Below, one piece after another: positions 12,346-24,500 of a stretch of 64,000 nucleotides of DNA. Under the pieces are notes generated by a model. The model had not been told where the DNA came from. It was given only the letters and a program-made list of their open reading frames with translations, and ran no database searches. A program made the position numbers and the translations under genes. The stretch is from Sorghum bicolor (Eukaryota; Streptophyta; Magnoliopsida; Poales; Poaceae), in NCBI RefSeq assembly GCF_000003195.3, contig NC_012878.2:40526599-40590598 (forward strand), written 5' to 3'. Positions within the stretch are counted from its first letter, which is position 1. Each line of letters opens with the position of its first letter.

Positions 12346-15300
12346 TCAGTCAGCGGCACGATCCTCACCGCCCTCGCCTCCGCCCGAACTAGCCTCAGGA
12401 GGGAGCACCTCAGGCTCGAAGAGCTTGGCCAACCTTTCCCCAGGAGCCTCCGCGTCGTCGATCAAGGCATGGAGCCTCTCCTCGTTCTCCGCGTCGGTCT
12501 TGGAAATGTCGGTGACGAAGCCATGGGACACCACCTCCATGTCGTAGGAGAAGCCCGAGCAGACAACCGCCATCGCCCGCTTCACCCCGATGTGGAGGGC
12601 GTCCCGCACCCGATCTCGCAGCGTTGCGCCTATGTAGCACAACTGGTCGATCAGGGCGTCGCCTCGAGCGTCCTCCCTCAACTCATCCATAGGCTCGACC
12701 TCCCAAGAGGTCGAGAGATCGCTTATCGCCGTCCGCACTCGACGGTTCGAAGCAACCTCAGCCTCGAGCTGAGCCTTGGCGTTGCGAGCCTCGGCTTGGG
12801 CGGCTAGGAGTTCGTCCTTGAGCCCTATAAATGCCAATACAAAGAAGCTTTAGGAAAAACTCAAGCACACCTCGAAAAGGAAATTCGACAAAGGAAACAT
12901 ACCTTTGATGCTCTTCTCTAGGGCCGTGTTCTCGCCGACCAATCTGGTGTTGGCACGCTCGATCTCTCTGTTGGAGCGCGCCAGCTCAGTATTGGCGACG
13001 CGGAGATCTTCGATCACCCTGCCAGCCTGAGCGACGGCTCCACTCTTCTCCAGCAATTCTCCCTTCAGACGCTCGACGTCGTCAGAGAGACTGCGGGATC
13101 GAGCTCGCTCCATCTCGAGGTCTTCGAGGGCCTTCTTCTTTGTGTCCTCGGCGGCACCCCTGGCGACCTCATTGTCCACGAATGCCACTTTCATCTTTTG
13201 GAAGGTATCGCGGAGGGAGTCCAGGTCGGTTTGGAGAAGGCCCTTCTCCTTGTCCAGGTCCGCAATGACGCTCTTGTAGGACAGGGCCTCCTCCCGGGCT
13301 CTGGACGCGGCCTCCTCGACCGTAAGAGCCCGCTCCCGTAGCTGCATCGCCTCCTCCTCCGCCTTCTTCGAGACCTCCCGGGCCTCGGCCAAAGCAGCCT
13401 CCCTCGCCTTCTTCTCCTCCTCGAGTGCTATGAGATCTTTGTAAGCTTTAAGCAGCTTTTCCTGCGACTCGAGGAGTTGATCCTTGAGGAGGGGAAGCTG
13501 CTCCCATCCGCCCCTCGTGGCATGTATGAAGCTGGACTTGATGCGAGAGGTCTCTTTCATATCCTGCGAATCAGGGGTCGGATGGATTAGAATACAGAAA
13601 CCAGAAAGCACCATAAAGATTGGAGTTCGAGAGACACTTACAAAATAAGCTGGCCCGAGCCCGTTGTTGATGACGTCCGATAGGAGCCCCACCACGTGTT
13701 TCATCCAAAGGCGGAGCTCCTCGACATGCTCCCACTTCTCGACCTCCTTCTTGTCGTCGAGGAAAATATTGGGCTCGGACGGGTCGGTGGAAGCTCGGAT
13801 ACGAATCCGATTGGGACACCAGTTCTCCATCTCCCGATCAGCCCGCACCTTGACGCCGCGGAGAAAGTTCTCGACGGTCTCGAGGGAACCCCCATGGCGC
13901 AAGAACAGGTCGGCGAGGCAAGGGAACCGCCCGTCGTCGTCCACCGTCTTCCACGTACCGTCCTTGCTCCCAGACGACCCGATCTCATCCTCCTCAGAGG
14001 GAAAGCGGTCCTCCCATGCTCGACGCTCCCGGAGGAACCCTGGGGCGATCCCGTCCATGCCGTAGATCGTCCTCTTGATCTCGGACTCGGGGTCGGTGGG
14101 GGTGCGCATCATGCAGGCGAGCGCCACCACTCCGTCCGCTCGCCCCGACTCTGCCTGGATCGCGGCAGGCGCCCCCGGGAGGAGCCACGCTGGGGTGGGA
14201 GGTCCGTACACCGACAAATTTCCCTCTTGATCGCCGGGCTCTTGCGACGCCAGTGGCGCCGGTTCGGCCAAACCTTGAGGCGGGGGCTCGAGTGGCTCGT
14301 CCTCTTGGCCCCCCAGCTGCTGTTGCTGCCCCAGCTGCTGCTGCTGCTCCTCCTGCTGATGCTGCAGCTGCTCCTCCGGCTGGGGTCGCTGCTGCTGCTG
14401 CTCCAGTGACGGCTGCGTCGCCTCGCGCTCCCGCTCCTCCTCCTCCACCATCTTCCTTTGCGCCTCGAGAGCTCGAAGGCCTGCAGGCCAGGGAGTCCGT
14501 CCCGCGACGTTGGGGGTCGATGCTTCTTCCTCCATAGGTCGAGCGCCCCCAGACGCTTCGTTGCCATCAGACGTATCGCTGATGGTGATGGGTTCCCCCT
14601 CGACCCCCAATCGAGAGGGCTCGGGGGCTCCCTCTGACGCTCGCGTCTGGGGGGCCGCATCATGAGTCGGCGGCGGCGGAGTAGACGCGGGACGAGATGA
14701 AGCCCTCTCGACGCCGGCTGGAGGTTGGGTGCTGGATGAGCCTACAAAACAAAGGGTAAGGGTCAGACGTTATGATAACCAACGCAAGAATATCGCGACG
14801 CCCGGGAATTAACTACGAACCTGGTTCCGTGGAGGCGGCACCCGTTCTGAGCCTCTTGGCCATAGACGGTTGGGCCTGCTCAAGGGTCCGCTTCAGCCTG
14901 AGAAAAGGTCGGCATATGAGGAAAGGTGGAAGAATGGGAAGACAAAAACCGCAACATCAAAAAAGGCTTACCCCACGGGGAGAACGGCTCGCCTTCCGCC
15001 ACCCCGACCAGCGGGCCTCGAGCCACCCCGCGTCGGGGCTCCGGGCCCCTCGAGGGCACGAACCGGCTTAGGTACGTCGGTCCCCGCCTGGCGGACGCCG
15101 GGACCCACGCTCTTACGGCCGGCGTCTCCTCTCTCAGAGGCCGCAGCGCGACCACGGGTTAGCGGCCCCGACGCCTGGGACCTAGCCGGATCGCTCTCCC
15201 TGGGCACCGGGGGAGGGCGCGGTGCGTCTTGTCCCGCCTTGGGCGCGGGAGGGGTGTCGGCCCGGGGACGACGAGATCCGCTCGGACCCTCCTCTGGCGC

Positions 15301-16635
15301 CTCTGTCCGGGGGGCGTCGGCGTCGCCTCGAGGCGGGCCCTCGAGAATCCGATCGAGGCGCGACGCCATCCCCTCGGAGTCGTCGCTGTCCTCGTCGTCA
15401 TCGTCGTCATCATTGGGGGATTCTTCCTCAGGCTCCCCCCTCTGCCTGGATTTGGCTCGACGCGCCTCTAATGCTTGGCGGTCGAGGTTCTTCTTCTTCT
15501 CCCCCTTCTTTGCGGAGACCTTGGCAGACTTCAGCTTTTCGGCGGATTGGCGCCGTTTGTCGCGATCGACCTCGTCCTCCTTTACCGGAGGCCTCGAGGA
15601 CCGGACATCAATCCGACCCTGCCAAAACTAAGGTAGACTTAGAAAAAAGAGAGGGGAGAAAGGAAACCCAGAATCGGGGATGCGCGTAAGAAGAAAGCGT
15701 ACCAGATCGATCGAGCCTGCGTCAGGTCTCATGGGGAAGCCGTTGACATGCTCCGGCTGAAAATCACCGGCAATTGCGGCCCTGACTCGGGCCGCGACTT
15801 TGTCGTCCGCCGGAGGCTCGTTGGACATCCGACATGCCTCGAGGTCCCGAGATGAGACGCCAGGGCCCATCTCGTCCATCCTCAACGGTCGTGACATCAG
15901 AGGGAGAACTCTCCGATGATGGACGGCCGAGAGGACGAGGGCGACGGTCAAACCTTCCTAGCGAAGCTTCTTCAGGGCGTCGAGGAGAGGGTCGAGCCGA
16001 GACTGATGAGCTTGGACGACGCCGTACGTCCAGTCCGCTGGACGCTCCAAGATCAGACGGCCCGAGTAGGAAGGCAGGAGGTTGTCGTCGTTCCGCAGGT
16101 AGAACCATTGGGAGTCCCAGCCGTCGTGGTTGGTCGACAACCCTACCGGGATGTACTCCCGCGGCCGGTCCGTCTTCCCCGTCTTCTGCACCAGATTGAG
16201 GCAACCCGCCCGCACGGGCTTCCTTACGCCCGTGGTTCCGGTGGGGGCGTGAAACAGCTCGCCCCTGTAGAGGTGGAGCCACAGCTCCCAGTGCGGCATC
16301 ATCCCCAGGAAGCCCTCACACACGGCGGCGAAGACCGCCGCTACGGTGATGGCGTTTGGAGAGAAGTGCTGGAGCTCCACCCCATAATGGAAGCAGAGGG
16401 CCCGCATGAAGCGGCTTGGGGGCGCGCCCAGACCGTGGCGGTGAAACTTGGCGAACGACACCACGTAGCCCTCGGGCGGCTGAGGCGCCCTGTGACTCAC
16501 CGGCGGCGCGATCCACTCTGGCGACGACAGCGAGGTGCGGCGGCGCAGCAGTCCCTCCTTCTCAAGCTCTAACAGCCGGCGCTCCGTCATCGACGACGGG
16601 CGCCAGTCGTCGGCGGCGACGAGTCTTACAGGCAT
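12346..16635 (-). pseudogene. Element D antisense gene: 'putative gypsy type transposon' (Transposase_28-like) domain plus coiled coil, six exons
   Basis: I deduce exons, on the minus strand, at 16635-15703, 15618-14972, 14897-14821, 14741-13642, 13563-12903 and 12824-12346. All introns have GT-AG borders and the exon total is a multiple of three. Exon 1 starts MPVRLVAADD and carries a helical region (FMRALCFHYGVELQHFSPN, then FLGMMPHWELW) typical of PF04195, which grass retroelements commonly carry. A charged linker with a Lys-rich then Asp-rich stretch follows. Exon 4 has a Gln/Pro-rich stretch. Exons 5-6 form a long coiled coil rich in Glu, Arg, Ala and Leu. One in-frame TAG (15958-15960) breaks exon 1. 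Function unknown; despite the family name there is no sign of transposase catalysis. Confidence 0.8.
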
Positions 16636-16767
16636 CTCGGCTAAAGGGACGGTGGGTTCGCTACTGCTCGAGGGGGCGTGTGCGCGTGAGATGGCGAGAA
16701 AGCAAAGGCAGCGAAGGAATAAGAGCAAGAAGGCGGAAGGGAGAGGAACGGCGGTGACGCGACGACG

Positions 16768-16775
16768 TATTTATA
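16768..16775 (-). promoter_or_regulatory. TATA box of the element D antisense gene
   Basis: TATAAATA on the minus strand lies about 130 bp upstream of the proposed start codon at 16635. The antisense genes of A, B and C have a TATA box in the same relative place, which supports an independent promoter just inside the 3' LTR. Confidence 0.65.
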
Positions 16776-17467
16776 GGCAGCTGTCCGCCAACGGACAGAT
16801 CCGAGAAGTAAGGTAACTCCCCCCATAAATGCGCCGCCTGACAGTCCTCTCTCTCTCCTCACAGGCCGGACTCTCCGAATTCCTCGCCGATACAGTGTCG
16901 TAACGTCATCCGCCTAAAAAGGCGCGCCCAACGGGCAGAAAGGCGAACCGCCACGGCCGTTTCCTTCCCTCGTAAGCCAAGGGACGTAACCACAAAAGTC
17001 TCGAGAGGTCGATGGCTGGCCCGCCAAAAGGGTTCGACAGCCGATCTCGAGCGCCAGAGTCAGGGATCCCCAGCGAGCGGTCGAAGATCGAGGCCCGCCT
17101 CGAGGACTCGCTGGCGATGTTCAAGGTAGGGTCGAGACAGTCGAGAGGAATCCCCCCGACGGGAGGCATCGAGCCGCCGGTCTCTATCGAATGAGACTGG
17201 TATCCCCGACCACGTCGACCCTGCTTTATGAGGACGCCTCCGGGCTACAGCTGACCCCCTCGAAAGGGGCACAGGTTCTCACTTGGACTACCCGCTAGGA
17301 ACTCAATTTGGGGTGGAAGACGCTCGCTCTATCGAGAGTACGTCGAAACCCCCGGGCAAAAACGAGCCAGTCAGAATCTTCCACCACTGGTGTCGAAAGC
17401 ATTTCTGTGAATTAGACAACATAACCCTCGAAGGAGTCAAAAACTCCTCCGAGGGCTCGGGGGCTAC
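16776..17467 (+). other. Region between antisense promoter and 3' LTR, with PPT
   Basis: No gene is seen. It ends in the G-rich tract GGCTCGGGGGCTAC (17454-17467) directly before the 3' LTR, the expected polypurine tract for plus-strand priming. Just before the tract is a short inverted sequence, CCTCGAAGGAGTC...CTCCTCCGAGG (about 17428-17456). Confidence 0.6.
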
Positions 17468-18512
17468 TGTCGAGGGTATCGGTAAGGGGTACCCTCAGCG
17501 ATGCGCATTATGAGATTGCCCGTACGAAGGTCGAGACCCTCAATTCGACGCTCTAATCTTACGTATGCGCCGCCATCGACGGTCGCAGCCTCGAAGACGG
17601 AAATAGCGTCGAGCGAATCGGTCAGGGCTCGAGCGACGACTGCCGTCGAAAACGGAAGCGGGCTCGAGCGAACCGAGAGGCGTCGGGCGCAAGGACACTG
17701 TCCGCCGCCTGACGCGCGCACGCGGGCCGGAGCATTAAATGCACCTGACGCTTCCCCACCTAACACACGGGTCACGGAAGGCGTGATAGGGAACAAGCTT
17801 CTGTCCCATCGTTCTTTTTGCAGCCTTCCCACCGAACGACCCAGGGCGTGTCAGGACGCAGGAAACAAGGATGGAACGTCTAATCGGGACCCCCTCGAGA
17901 CACCCAAGGTCAGCGCTCCAGATATCAGCATATTACACGGCGTCCGACCCTCGACCGAACAGGGTCCCTTCCTAGGGACAAGTTGGGCGTCGACTGACAA
18001 CACCACAGCTACCCCGCCGGATCCGCCACCATACCGTACAAGCATGCGACCTCAGAACCAGCACAAGGCGGCTGGCAGGGCAGAACGCAGGAGCACGCGT
18101 AATCATCACCGGGCTATCAAGATGGGACGGCTCGAGGCCATGCCGTACGGAAGCCTCGAGTAGGTCAGCGCTCCATGCGGCTATCGATCCCTACTCTAAC
18201 ATCTACGCATGTACCCTGTGTCTCTCCTTGGAGCTATAAAAGGAGAAACTCAGGAATAGAAGAAGGGGACATCACAACACAAGACCACGCTCATACGTAG
18301 TAAAGCTCCACACTTCATACCATGCTTGTATTCGCCCCTGTACAAGCACTTAGGTGCAAGATAATACAAACTCTCTCCCCCCGCTGGACGTAGGGCCTTC
18401 TCTTGCCCGAACCAGGATAAATCTCTGTGTCTTCTTGCATCACCATCCGGAAAAGGGAGCACGCATACAAATTTACTCGTTGGTGTGACCCCCCGGGGGA
18501 AAAACACCGACA
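17468..18512 (+). repeat. Element D 3' LTR
   Basis: TGTCGAGGG...ACCGACA, 1045 bp, nearly identical to 4311-5354, with TATAAAA at 18235-18241. It is followed by target duplication GAAGC (18513-18517), after which the interrupted pol of element A resumes in frame. Confidence 0.96.
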
Positions 18513-21427
18513 GAAGCTAAATTTATTCGGCAGTGTTGGTATGCCAAGTGGATTTCCAATGTCGTTCCAGTTTACAAGAAAAATAGAAAGCTTCGAGTTT
18601 GCATTGATTTCAGGAATCTTAACAAGGCTACGCCGATGGATGGTTACCCGATGCCAGTTGCCGATTTACTAGTTGATGCTGCGGCTGGACATCAGATCAT
18701 AAGCTTCATGGATGGCAACGCAGGATATAATCAGATATTCATGGCTAAAGAAGATATTCCAAAGACTGCATTTAGATGTCCTGGTCATGTTGGGCTGTTT
18801 GAATGGATAGTCATGACCTTTGGCTTGAAAAATGCTGGTGCTACCTACCAAAGAGCTATGAATTTTATCTTTCATGAGTTCATCGGCAAGCTGGTAGAAA
18901 TTTACATTGATGATGTGGTGGTTAAGTCTGGGGATTTCACAAAGAATCTTGCCGATCTGCGAAAAGTGTTGGAATGCACAAGAAAACATGGTTTAAAGAT
19001 GAACCCTAACAAATGTGCATTTGGTGTGTCGGCAGGGCAGTTTCTTGGTTTCATGGTGCATCAGAGGGGAATTGAAATTAGCAGAAGATCTATCAATGCT
19101 ATTAACAAAATAGTTGCTCCTACTAACAAGACTGAGCTCCAATCTCTGATCGGCAAAATAAATTTTATCGGGCAATTTATTTCCAATTTGTCTGGTAAAA
19201 TTCGTGCTTTTATTCCTTTACTTAAATTAAAAGCCGATCAAGAATTTATATGGGGAGAAGAGCAACAGTTGGCCTTAGATGAAATCAAGAATTATTTGAC
19301 AAATCCTCCAGTCTTGATTCCACCTCAGCAAGGAAAGCCCTTCAGATTATATTTGTCTACCGTTGGGATGGTCATCGGCTCGGCTTTGATTCAAGAATTT
19401 GAAGGGAAGGAGCGTGTGATTTACTATTTAAGTAGAAGATTGATTGATGCTGAGACCAGGTATTCGGCCATTGAAAAATTATGTTTATGCCTATATTTTT
19501 CTTGCATTAAGTTGAGGCACTATTTGCTATCGGCCGAATGCACTGTTATATGCAAAGATGATGTGGTCCGATATATGCTGTCCATGCCGATTATGAGTGC
19601 TAGATTCAGTAAGTGGATCTTGGCACTGTCGGAATTCGATCTGCGTTACGAATCAACCAAAGCGGTTAAAGGGCAGATTATGGCCGACTTTGTGACTCAA
19701 CATCGTGGTGTAGTGGAGACTTTGGAAATTGTGCCTTAGACGTTCTTCTTTGACGGATCCACGTGTGACCGAGGGGCAGGAATCGGTATAGTGTTAATTT
19801 CCCCTCAAGGAAGGAAGTATGAGTTCTCTTTGCCGATTGTTGCCACGTCAACGAATAATCAAGCCGAGTATCAAGCTTTGATCAAGGGGTTGGAATTGTT
19901 AAAAGAATTTCTTGCTGATGCTGTTGAAATCTTTGGGGATTCTATGTTGGTTATAAATCAATTGGCTGGAAGTTATGAATGTCGAAGTGAAGTCCTGATA
20001 AATTATTACGAAAAAAGTATGCGACTATTGAAGGAGTTCAAGGATTTCCGATTAGAGCATGTTCCTCGGTTACATAATGAGGAAGCTAATCGGTTGGCTC
20101 AGCATGCCTCGGGATATCAACCCATACTGAACACGTTATCGGCAATCGGTGCCGATGATTGGAGAAAGGAGATTATTGATTATTTAAGGGATCCATCTAA
20201 GAAGGTTGAGAGGCGTGTCCGGTTTCAAGCTACCAAGTACGTGCTCCTTGAGGATGAGCTATATTATCGAACAATCGATAGGGTTCTTCTCAAGTGCTTA
20301 GGTGATGATGAAGCTAGAAGTTTGATGGGAGAAATCCATGAATGAGTGTGTGGAGCACATCAGTCGGCTTTTAATATGAAGTGGATGATCAGGAGAAATG
20401 GGTATTATTGGCCGACTATACTCGAGGATTGCTTTAAATATTTCAAAGGGTGTCAAGGATGTCAGAAATTTGGCAATATTCAAAGGGCGCCCGCATCGGC
20501 CATGAATCCCATTATTAAACCTTGGCCGTTCCAGGGATGGGCTATTGACCTAATCAGCTAGATTTACCCACTATCGAACAAAGGGCATAAGTTCATCTTA
20601 GTTGCCACTAATTATTTCACTAAGTGGGTTGAAGCTATTCCTTTGAAGAAAGTTACATCGACTAATATGATTGATTTTGTGAAAGAGCGTATTATTTACC
20701 GATTTGGTATTCCTCAAACAATTACTTCTGATCAGGGTACTATGTTTACATCGAGGGAGTTTGATGAATTTGTAATCGGCATGGGGATTAAAGTGTTGAA
20801 TTCTTCTCCTTATTATGCTCAAGCCAATGGGCGGACCGAAGCGTCTAACAAAGGAATTATTAAACTCATCAAACGAAAGGTTGAAGAAAATCCTAGAAAA
20901 TGACATACGTCATTAAATGAGGCTTTATGGTCGTATCGAATGGCGTGCCATGGGTCAACTAAAGTTTCACCTTATCAGTTGGTGTATGGACACGACACCG
21001 TGCTACCATGGGAGATTAAGACCGGATCTAGGCGACTATCTTTTCAAGATCAGCTGGCTGTCGATGACTATGCTACTTTGATGAAAGACGAGTTAGATGA
21101 TTTAGCAGGACATCGCCTGAAGGCTTTGATAAGTATAGAAGAGAATAAAAAGAGAGTTGCCAGATGGTATGATAAAAAGGTAAAGGCTAAGGAATTTGCC
21201 GATGGAGATTTGGTATGGAAACTAATATTACCGATTGGGGCTAAAAGTTCAAAGTTTGGCAAGTGGTCTCCCAATTGGGAAGGTCCTTATCGGATAAGTC
21301 GGTCTGCTCCTGGTAATGCCTATATTTTGGAAACTCTCGAAGGAGTTGAATTTCCCAGAGCATTGAATGGAAAATATTTGAAGAAATATTACCCAAGCAT
21401 ATGGGTTGATGCATAAAAGGTTTAAGT

Positions 21428-21448
21428 GCCGATAACACTCCTATCGGC
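21428..21448. repeat. Hairpin 1 between A pol and antisense gene
   Basis: GCCGATA, a 7-base loop, then TATCGGC: a perfect 7-bp stem. It lies 12 bp after the pol stop, in the 157-bp gap between convergent genes. Element B has the equivalent. Confidence 0.8.
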
Positions 21449-21493
21449 TGGGTTGAAATGTATCTGGGACTAAAGATGATGTTTCAAAAGGGT

Positions 21494-21514
21494 GCCGATA
21501 ACAGTCCTATCGGC
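21494..21514. repeat. Hairpin 2 between A pol and antisense gene
   Basis: The same stem, GCCGATA/TATCGGC, with loop ACAGTCC, 66 bp after the first. It may act in termination or 3' processing for one or both convergent transcripts; this is inference. Confidence 0.8.
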
Positions 21515-21573
21515 TAGACCAAAATGTTCAGGAGTTTTTAGAGAAAGAGTGAAGCATGCCACCGATGAAGAGT

Positions 21574-24500
21574 TCATACATTCAGCAGGGCTTGGATGGC
21601 TGATATAGCGCGCAGACGGATTTGATCGGCTTCTTCTATCTCCTTGATATCTTCATCGGTAGAGCCTTCCACCGGTTTCAGCTTCTTCTTCATCTGTAGT
21701 GCTTTGCGAGCTTGGACGTTTCGCTCTTGTTCGAGGGTCTTGATCGTCTCAGGCAGCTGACTTTCTTCCTGTTGAGCTTGGGACAGAGCTTCTTCTACTT
21801 GTTTGAGCTCTGCCAACAGGGCTTCACTTTGTGCCGATAGGTCGGAGATCTTTTGTTTCAGTATATCTCCTGAGGATTTTAGAATGCCGATGCTCTTGTG
21901 TTTCTCATCGGCAAGACGCTTTACTTTCATCACCTCCTCTGAAAGCTGGGCATGAGTGGCTCTATCGGCAAGGCGTTGAGTGGCCTTTTGGTACTGGAGC
22001 TGTCGACTCTCCAAGTGTGCAGCCTTGAAGAGGATCTCCTCGACATCGGCAGGGATTTGGCCTCTGAGAGCTTTAAACAGAGCCTTAGCCGGATCGGAGT
22101 CATCAACCAGTTGGGCTGTATCCTGATGAAGCAGGGCCAGTAAATCTTCTAGCTTTGCTCTGATTTCTACCGATGAAATCCCGATTGCTTGAGAAGAGCT
22201 TGCTTCCTCGCCTTCATCATCGGAAATTTCGATGGCAAAGGAGAACAGGCTATCGGGGGAATCTTGTTCCTTAAAAAGAAAAGGAGATAGGTTATTTGAT
22301 GATGGAATGTTAGTAAAATAAAGGATGATAATCAAATAGCTTACTTGTTTCAAAGCTATCTCTCTCCTCTGGCTAGTTGAGGCCGATGGTACCACAGGTT
22401 GATCGGCCGGAGTTGCCGATGGGACAATGTCAGCTAAAAAATTAACAGGGATAATTATAAGGTGGAAAGATAGGTCCATCGGCAATGATTTCATAGATAG
22501 TACTTTACCTCGAGGGGGTGCGATGCTTGTCTGAATTGAGGAGACTACTGATGCTATGATTGAGCCTACTGGATCGGCGGTCTGTTCATGTACATCGGCT
22601 GATGTCTCTTCTGGCTGAGGTTCTTCTTGTGGCTGAGGAGGAGACGACACTTGTTGTGTCTGAACCTTTGGTGAAGAAGGGGACGATTCCACATGAATCG
22701 GTGACCCTAGAGGAGGTGTTGCTGTTTTCTGACGCTTTGCCTGTGACTTAGTACTCTTGGGGCCCTTTCTCTTAGCTTGACTGGCCTGGGGGGCATCGGC
22801 GCTTGTCTTGGTACTTCTGGTCTTTACTGATTTGCCGGATTGCTGATACAACAACAAAAGTTTCATAAGTACAAGCGTGACCGAGTTGATGAAGTTTTGG
22901 TTGGAATAGTAAAAATTACCGATGAAGTTCCCATAGCAGCCGATGTGTCCTGAAAGAATTATGTAAGTATAGAATGGAATCGGTATAAGTTGAAGAAGTC
23001 AAGAATTTACCTTGAAAGCTTGTGCCAAAGCAGTAGCAGCTACCGATGGGGATGTCTTCGCTCATCTGGTGGTAATTTTCTTGAAACGCACACCCCGGTG
23101 CATTAAAGCTGCCAAGCTTGGCGCATTGTTACCGATCAGAGAGATCGGGCCCGATGGGAGAAGTTCGATCGGCCTTCCGCTCCTGCTGACTATCGGTGGT
23201 GTACCATCGACCTGATTAAAGAGAGAGGAAGTAAGTTACCGATAAAAATAAAAGTAATATAAGAAGATTGAAGCATCGGTTGAAAACTTACAGTGTTCTC
23301 AGGAATTTTGTACTTGGGGTCGATCATGCTGCGGTATGTGAGGGCCGATCTACAGAACAAGTGTTCTTTCCACTCCTCCCACCACTGCTTGTATGCCTAG
23401 GTAATGAAGAGAGCCAGGATCCAAGCCGATAGATCGACGTCTGTATCGACATTTGGTGGAAGTTGAGCTATTCTGATCCACTCGAGACCGCTGGTTATGG
23501 TTTCCCTTGGTTTCACCACATCAGCGTAGCAGAGTGCAATCGACAGCTGTCCGAAGGCTAGTTGGCGAGCTAGTGCCGATGGGTTATAGAACTCATAGGT
23601 CAGATTGGAGGCTTTCCCGCTACCAAAGAAGTTCACTGGTATGGCTCTCGGAGTTATGATTGCCATCATCAGATCCTGGTCCTTGTTGAGAGCATTGTCA
23701 AAGGGGTGGAAAGTGAGCGGGAATCTGGTTTCTGGATCCTCATAAGGCATCCATGCCCGCTGGTCTTTGGCTAAACCCTCATAGAGAGTCTGAAAGAATC
23801 GGCTGACTTGGTCCTCATTGCCACCGGTACCAGGTAGAACTATGGCAGCTTCACCATAGTTCAGAGGAGAGCGAGTTGCCGATTCTTCTTCCTCCAACTC
23901 ATGATCTTTGGCTATGTCTCTTGGAAAACGCTGTGCAAAAAGGTCGAATCCAAGGCATTTATGCATATGGACACTGAGCCACATGTTAACAAACCACCAA
24001 GGTCCCCCTAAGTTGCCGATGGATTGGCCTAGCAGGAGTTTCTTAGCTACCTGATGAAGAAGGTGATAAACAGAGCCGAGCAAGTATCGGCCAAGAGGAA
24101 ATCGGCCACCATTAGCCAATCTCTCTGCTGCCGATAGATAGACAGAGGTTGGTCCTACCGATCGGCCACAGAATACAAACTTATCTAACCACATGTTCAA
24201 GAAAATTGTCTGCTCCCTTTCCCCGACAGATCCTGTTTTTCGGTACTTCTGAATGTATCTAGACCAACTGCTGATAGCGCGAGTCTCTACCTTAGAACTG
24301 GGCTTGGTGTCAAACAGATGACTGTTATCGGCAGTGGATATGTCTAAGCCGGTGAGCATGAATACATCGGCAAGAGTAGGTGAAGCAGGGCCATGGCCGA
24401 GTACAAAAGCATTGAGCATGTCTGACCAAAAGTATGAGGCAGCTATTAGCAATGACTCGTTCCTCTCCATATTGGCAAGGGATAATCTGATGCACTGGTC

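Larger units (their letters stand above)
4311..18512 (+). mobile_element. Element D: complete Tat-lineage retrotransposon (14.2 kb)
   Basis: It is flanked by the perfect target duplication GAAGC (4306-4310 and 18513-18517), has terminal TG...CA and two LTRs of about 1045 bp. Order: LTR, PBS, long gag-pro, pol, antisense multi-exon gene on the minus strand, PPT, LTR. It belongs to a different Tat family from A, B and C: it is GC-rich, full of CTCGAG/TCGAG, and its antisense gene carries a different N-terminal domain. By eye the LTRs differ by about 10 substitutions and one indel, so insertion is recent. Even so, the coding frames carry at least three in-frame stops and a frameshift. Confidence 0.96.
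3976..21416 (+). pseudogene. Element A pol (RT, dual RNase H, integrase), split by element D and stopped
   Basis: The parts are 3976-4310 and 18513-21416. They are separated by element D, with GAAGC duplicated at the junctions, and the frame is kept across the insertion site. Starting from the ATG that overlaps the gag-pro stop, it has an N-terminal linker, RT with YIDD near 18903, a first degenerate RNase H, and a second RNase H (FFDGST near 19748, then NQAEYQAL). The integrase has a zinc-binding start near 20346, the DQGTMF motif near 20730 and a catalytic glutamate after the NGR motif near 20835. In-frame stops are TAG 19737, TGA 20343, TAG 20559 and TGA 20901. Element B carries the uninterrupted equivalent. 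Not functional. Confidence 0.92.

Noticed and set aside
13696..14409. A 237-codon plus-strand open frame, Leu/Arg-rich with a poly-Leu end
   Set aside because: It is the opposite strand of the Gln- and Glu-rich coding exon of the element D antisense gene; the leucine run mirrors CAG-type repeats.
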